A stretch of 64,000 bases of DNA from BM003 sp963783695 (GTDB lineage: Bacteria; Pseudomonadota; Gammaproteobacteria; Steroidobacterales; BM003), in NCBI GenBank assembly GCA_963783695.1, contig CAWAOM010000007.1, forward strand, positions 124,001-188,000. The letters are read 5' to 3'. Below the pieces are notes generated by a model. The model did not search any database, was not told where the DNA came from, and worked only from the letters and a program-made list of their open reading frames with translations. The translations under genes and the position numbers were made by a program. This document shows positions 61,916-64,000 of this stretch, one piece after another. Within the stretch, counting starts at the first letter, position 1. Every line of letters begins with the position of its first letter.

Positions 61916-62708
61916 TTCGTGGGCCTCGTCAGAACTTCCGCGGAACAGATTATAGGAAAGGCGATGCCAGGCGCAGCAGGCGGCCTTGCCCGGGCGCCAA
62001 TCCCGCTGCCACGCGGTGGGGCGATGACTGGCAGATCTTGGTGGCAGCGCGGTCATGAGGCGGCTCGACACTGCGCGCGGGCAAGCTCCGGGTCCGGGTA
62101 AACCGTATACCGCCGCACCTGGCGAAGGCCGGGTCGGGTGAGAATTCTGTACGCTCTGTAAACGATCGACAATGGCCATATCGTCCGCTCGACAGCGATA
62201 GTCAACGCCTTCGGGAAGCGCGGCCACGACATGGTTACGCTGCGCAGCGGGCCGTCGTTGCAGGGTCGCCGCGATGTGGAGCAGTTCGTCATTCGTGGTG
62301 CGGCGCAGTCTGGAGTTTACTCATGAGGCAGGCCGGATTCGTTACCTGCGTACCGGCCGCCATCTGCGGTTGCTGCAATTCGCCACCGATGATGGTGGGT
62401 CTCGACCTGGCCAAAACTGGTGACTGGCTGCGGTGCCCGGCGTCTGCAGCGATGCAATATCCCGACGTTCAGGCTGCGATTGTGGACTGGATCGATAACG
62501 GCATGGCGACCGCAAGCCGTGAGTTTTCGCCTGGACCGGGGGCCGACTCCGCCCCGGTGCGCGGCAGCGACGCATAATTCCCGTTTCGCTACCGTGCCCC
62601 GCTAGCGGGAATGCCACGACTTTGTGGGGCTTTGGCATCGTTTCGCGAGTCGCTTCACTGCGGCATTGCGAGCAACATCGGCACTGACACTCACCGTGGC
62701 CGTTATCG
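61916..62708. other. Long intergenic region with no supported gene
   Basis: About 790 bp between the ACE-like gene start and the S1/P1 nuclease. A small frame at 62323-62577 (+) has GGAG 7 nt upstream but encodes 84 unremarkable residues with no family. A frame ending at its ATG (ATGA overlap, stop at 62326) reads FGKRGHDMVTLRSG-like residues but has no good start. Both might be decayed remnants; I do not call them genes. Confidence 0.45.
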
Positions 62709-63521
62709 ATGACACCCGCCAGTTTAGTCCTGACTCGAATCCGGCGAACCGGATTTTGTGTTGTCTGCATTGCCGCCCTGATGCTGGCCGGCGCGTCGGC
62801 TGCTGCCTTTGGCCCGATGGGGCATGCGGTCGTGGGCGAAATTGCCACGCCACTGGTGTGTGAATCCGCCCGGGCGGATATTGCTGCGGTGTCAGGCGAG
62901 CGGGATCTCGCGACGGCCGGTCTGTGGGCCGACAGCATTCGGGACTTGCCCGAGTGGGGTTACACATTGCGCTGGCACTACGCTGATGTTGGCGACAATG
63001 TGCCGTTGCATGAAAGACATTTGCCTCCGGGTGGCGATCTTCTTACAGCGATATCCCGATCGCACGATCTGCTGCGGCGTCGCGCCGGTGATGCCGCGCA
63101 GCAGCGCGAGGCGCTGTTGTTGCTGATACACCTGGTCGCCGACTTGCACCAGCCGCTGCACGTCGGCCGACCGGGAGACTATGGCGGCAACGCCATCCCG
63201 CTGATCTACGGGCAAGTAAAAACCAACCTGCATAGTTTGTGGGATGGCGAACTCCTGGTTCGCTCGCGTATTACAGCCGCTGACTATGCCCGGGCGCTCG
63301 CCCCGCTTGCCGCGTTCCAGTCCCGCCACGGTGCCTTACTCGACGTTTATGGATGGGCCGAGGAATCGCGGGCGTTGCGCCACCATGTATATACGGTCGC
63401 GGGATCGGGGCGGGTCAGCCGCCGTTATGAACTCATGGCGCGTTCGCTGCTTCACCGGCGGATGGTGCAGGCGGGGGTGCGCCTTGCCGGGCTGCTAAAC
63501 GACTTGTATTGCTCCCGCTAG
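62709..63521 (+). CDS. S1/P1-family nuclease
   Basis: A 270-residue secreted nuclease. A signal peptide ends at about Ala33, leaving a mature start FGPMGHAVVGEIA. Family motifs are intact: WADSIRDLPEW, the LRWHYADVGDN segment, LLIHLVADLHQPLHVGR and the GNAIPLIY with NLHSLWDGELL stretches, which supply three zinc ions. In the family, the mature N-terminal residue is Trp, whose backbone binds zinc; here it is Phe34. The enzyme cuts single-stranded nucleic acid and 3'-nucleotides. It may supply phosphate or nucleosides. It is convergent with the broken gene at the right edge. Confidence 0.88.
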   Translation: MTPASLVLTRIRRTGFCVVCIAALMLAGASAAAFGPMGHAVVGEIATPLVCESARADIAAVSGERDLATAGLWADSIRDLPEWGYTLRWHYADVGDNVPLHERHLPPGGDLLTAISRSHDLLRRRAGDAAQQREALLLLIHLVADLHQPLHVGRPGDYGGNAIPLIYGQVKTNLHSLWDGELLVRSRITAADYARALAPLAAFQSRHGALLDVYGWAEESRALRHHVYTVAGSGRVSRRYELMARSLLHRRMVQAGVRLAGLLNDLYCSR

Positions 63522-63563
63522 GGGCCTCGCTCAGGCGGCATTGCCGGTTGTCAGTCGAGGCCC
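63522..63563. terminator. Possible bidirectional terminator between convergent genes
   Basis: GGGCCTCG (63522-63529) and CGAGGCCC (63556-63563) are perfect reverse complements with a 26-nt spacer, starting right after the nuclease stop; the right arm is inside the last codons of the convergent broken gene. There is no T-run, so this is a weak candidate. Confidence 0.35.
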
Positions 63564-64000
63564 ATCAGTGCTGCGTTGGTCTCGCTGCGCAATTCTTCGA
63601 TGGCATCATTCACGTCATCGATATTGCCCGCGGGCTACCGAGCTCTTCCCGGTTTTGCTGCCAGCTGAGCAAAAGGCTCTCGGCGCTTGCCGCGACTCGG
63701 GTTGGCATATTTCTGCCGAGAGCATGCACGGTGACGACATATGCCCAGCCGCGGCGGGGGTTGCCGTGCTCGCTGTCGCGATCGTAGTGAGGGAGGAATA
63801 CGAGCTGCTGCAATTCGCCCGGCTTCAACAACAGTTCAAACCCGGCCGAGCGGATGTTGCGGTTGTGCTCGGTGTGTTCGTTGCGCCAGGTGTTGTAGCG
63901 GAGGCTGCTGAGCGCCACTACGAGACTGATCAGCGCAACCGCGTTGCTGCGGATCTGGTCATATAGTGTTTGATGCGTGGGCTTGTCTCCGCCGCGACGC
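63551..64000 (-). pseudogene. Hypothetical protein gene with 1-nt frameshift (5' end outside window)
   Basis: A frame on the minus strand runs from the right edge: SNAVALISLVVALSSLRYNT (a membrane span), then NIRSAGFELLLKPGELQQLV and a domain with FLPHYDRDSEHGNPRRGWAY, ending early at a TGA at 63612-63610. One base over, the next frame continues as GNIDDVNDAIEELRSETNAA and stops at 63551. Adding one G in the GC-rich run near 63630 would join them in one protein. It is either a broken gene or a base-call error. The family is not recognised. Confidence 0.6.

Noticed and set aside
62323..62577. 84-residue plus-strand frame with GGAG upstream
   Set aside because: No family resemblance and a composition like the surrounding non-coding DNA. 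It is recorded in the intergenic note only.
1..64000. Search for tRNA, rRNA, CRISPR arrays, insertion sequences, prophage and defence genes
   Set aside because: None was recognised on either strand; T-loop-like stretches seen inside coding genes do not fold into a tRNA.

Overview
The window is about 64 kb of high-GC chromosomal DNA from a Gram-negative bacterium, almost certainly a gammaproteobacterium. Evidence for this is a CysB-type regulator, Kdo kinase (KdkA), an LPS heptosyltransferase, an MlaA lipoprotein, AidB, the FetAB exporter, a Tas-type aldo/keto reductase, and the three-gene ATP-grasp/7TM/retropepsin-like cluster that is common in gammaproteobacteria. The gene content looks free-living and possibly marine (acyl-CoA metabolism, alkyl sulfatase, haloalkane dehalogenase), but I cannot name the genus. 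I saw no rRNA, tRNA, CRISPR array, insertion sequence, prophage or plasmid gene. Coding density is high and most of the window is ordinary core chromosome.

Layout. 0-5.4 kb: the end of cysB, a 2-phosphoglycerate-kinase-like gene divergent from a two-domain polyphosphate kinase 2 (Pap), a small secreted protein and a TerB-like membrane protein. 5.7-16.8 kb: alkyl sulfatase, kdkA divergent from a heptosyltransferase with only 3 bp between the start codons, malic enzyme, an acetolactate synthase pair split into divergent ilvI and ilvH genes, a crotonase and a glyoxalase-II-like hydrolase. 16.8-22.4 kb: an outer-membrane lipid group made of PagL, an alpha/beta hydrolase translationally coupled to MlaA, a PlpD-like type Vd autotransporter (patatin, POTRA, barrel) and a hotdog thioesterase. 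22.4-34 kb: haloalkane dehalogenase, SDR, an orphan GltI-like binding protein, an amidase, AidB, an NSS transporter, NnrU and a long acyl-CoA dehydrogenase.

34.0-34.85 kb is the one large non-coding block. It holds a G-rich tandem repeat that changes from a 9-bp to a 10-bp period, two adjacent hairpins and a promoter for a DUF6502 gene. 35.5-44.2 kb is a long minus-strand run. In transcription order it holds a lipocalin, a rhomboid protease, a retropepsin-like protease, an inactive-transglutaminase 7TM protein, an ATP-grasp ligase, ArgE, a sirtuin, a phosphopantetheinyl transferase, a TetR regulator and a small membrane protein. The last two genes each carry a perfect palindrome just upstream. 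44.3-64 kb: MscS channel, a phosphodiesterase, an MgtC/DUF4010 protein, FetAB, an LplT-PlsC fusion, a cytochrome b561/YceI/YceI operon, an orphan PAS histidine kinase, Tas, a HerA-like ATPase, cytochrome c with a quinone oxidoreductase, an ACE-family (M2) protein that has lost its whole zinc site, an S1/P1 nuclease, and at the right edge a gene broken by a 1-nt frameshift.

The most unusual items are the catalytically dead ACE homologue (60110-61915), the period-switching G-tract repeat (34301-34455), the GTGA-coupled ATP-grasp/7TM/retropepsin-like triad with its ArgE, sirtuin and PPTase neighbours, and the two-palindrome TetR module. I did not find a complete, wholly new multi-gene system that I could defend from sequence alone.
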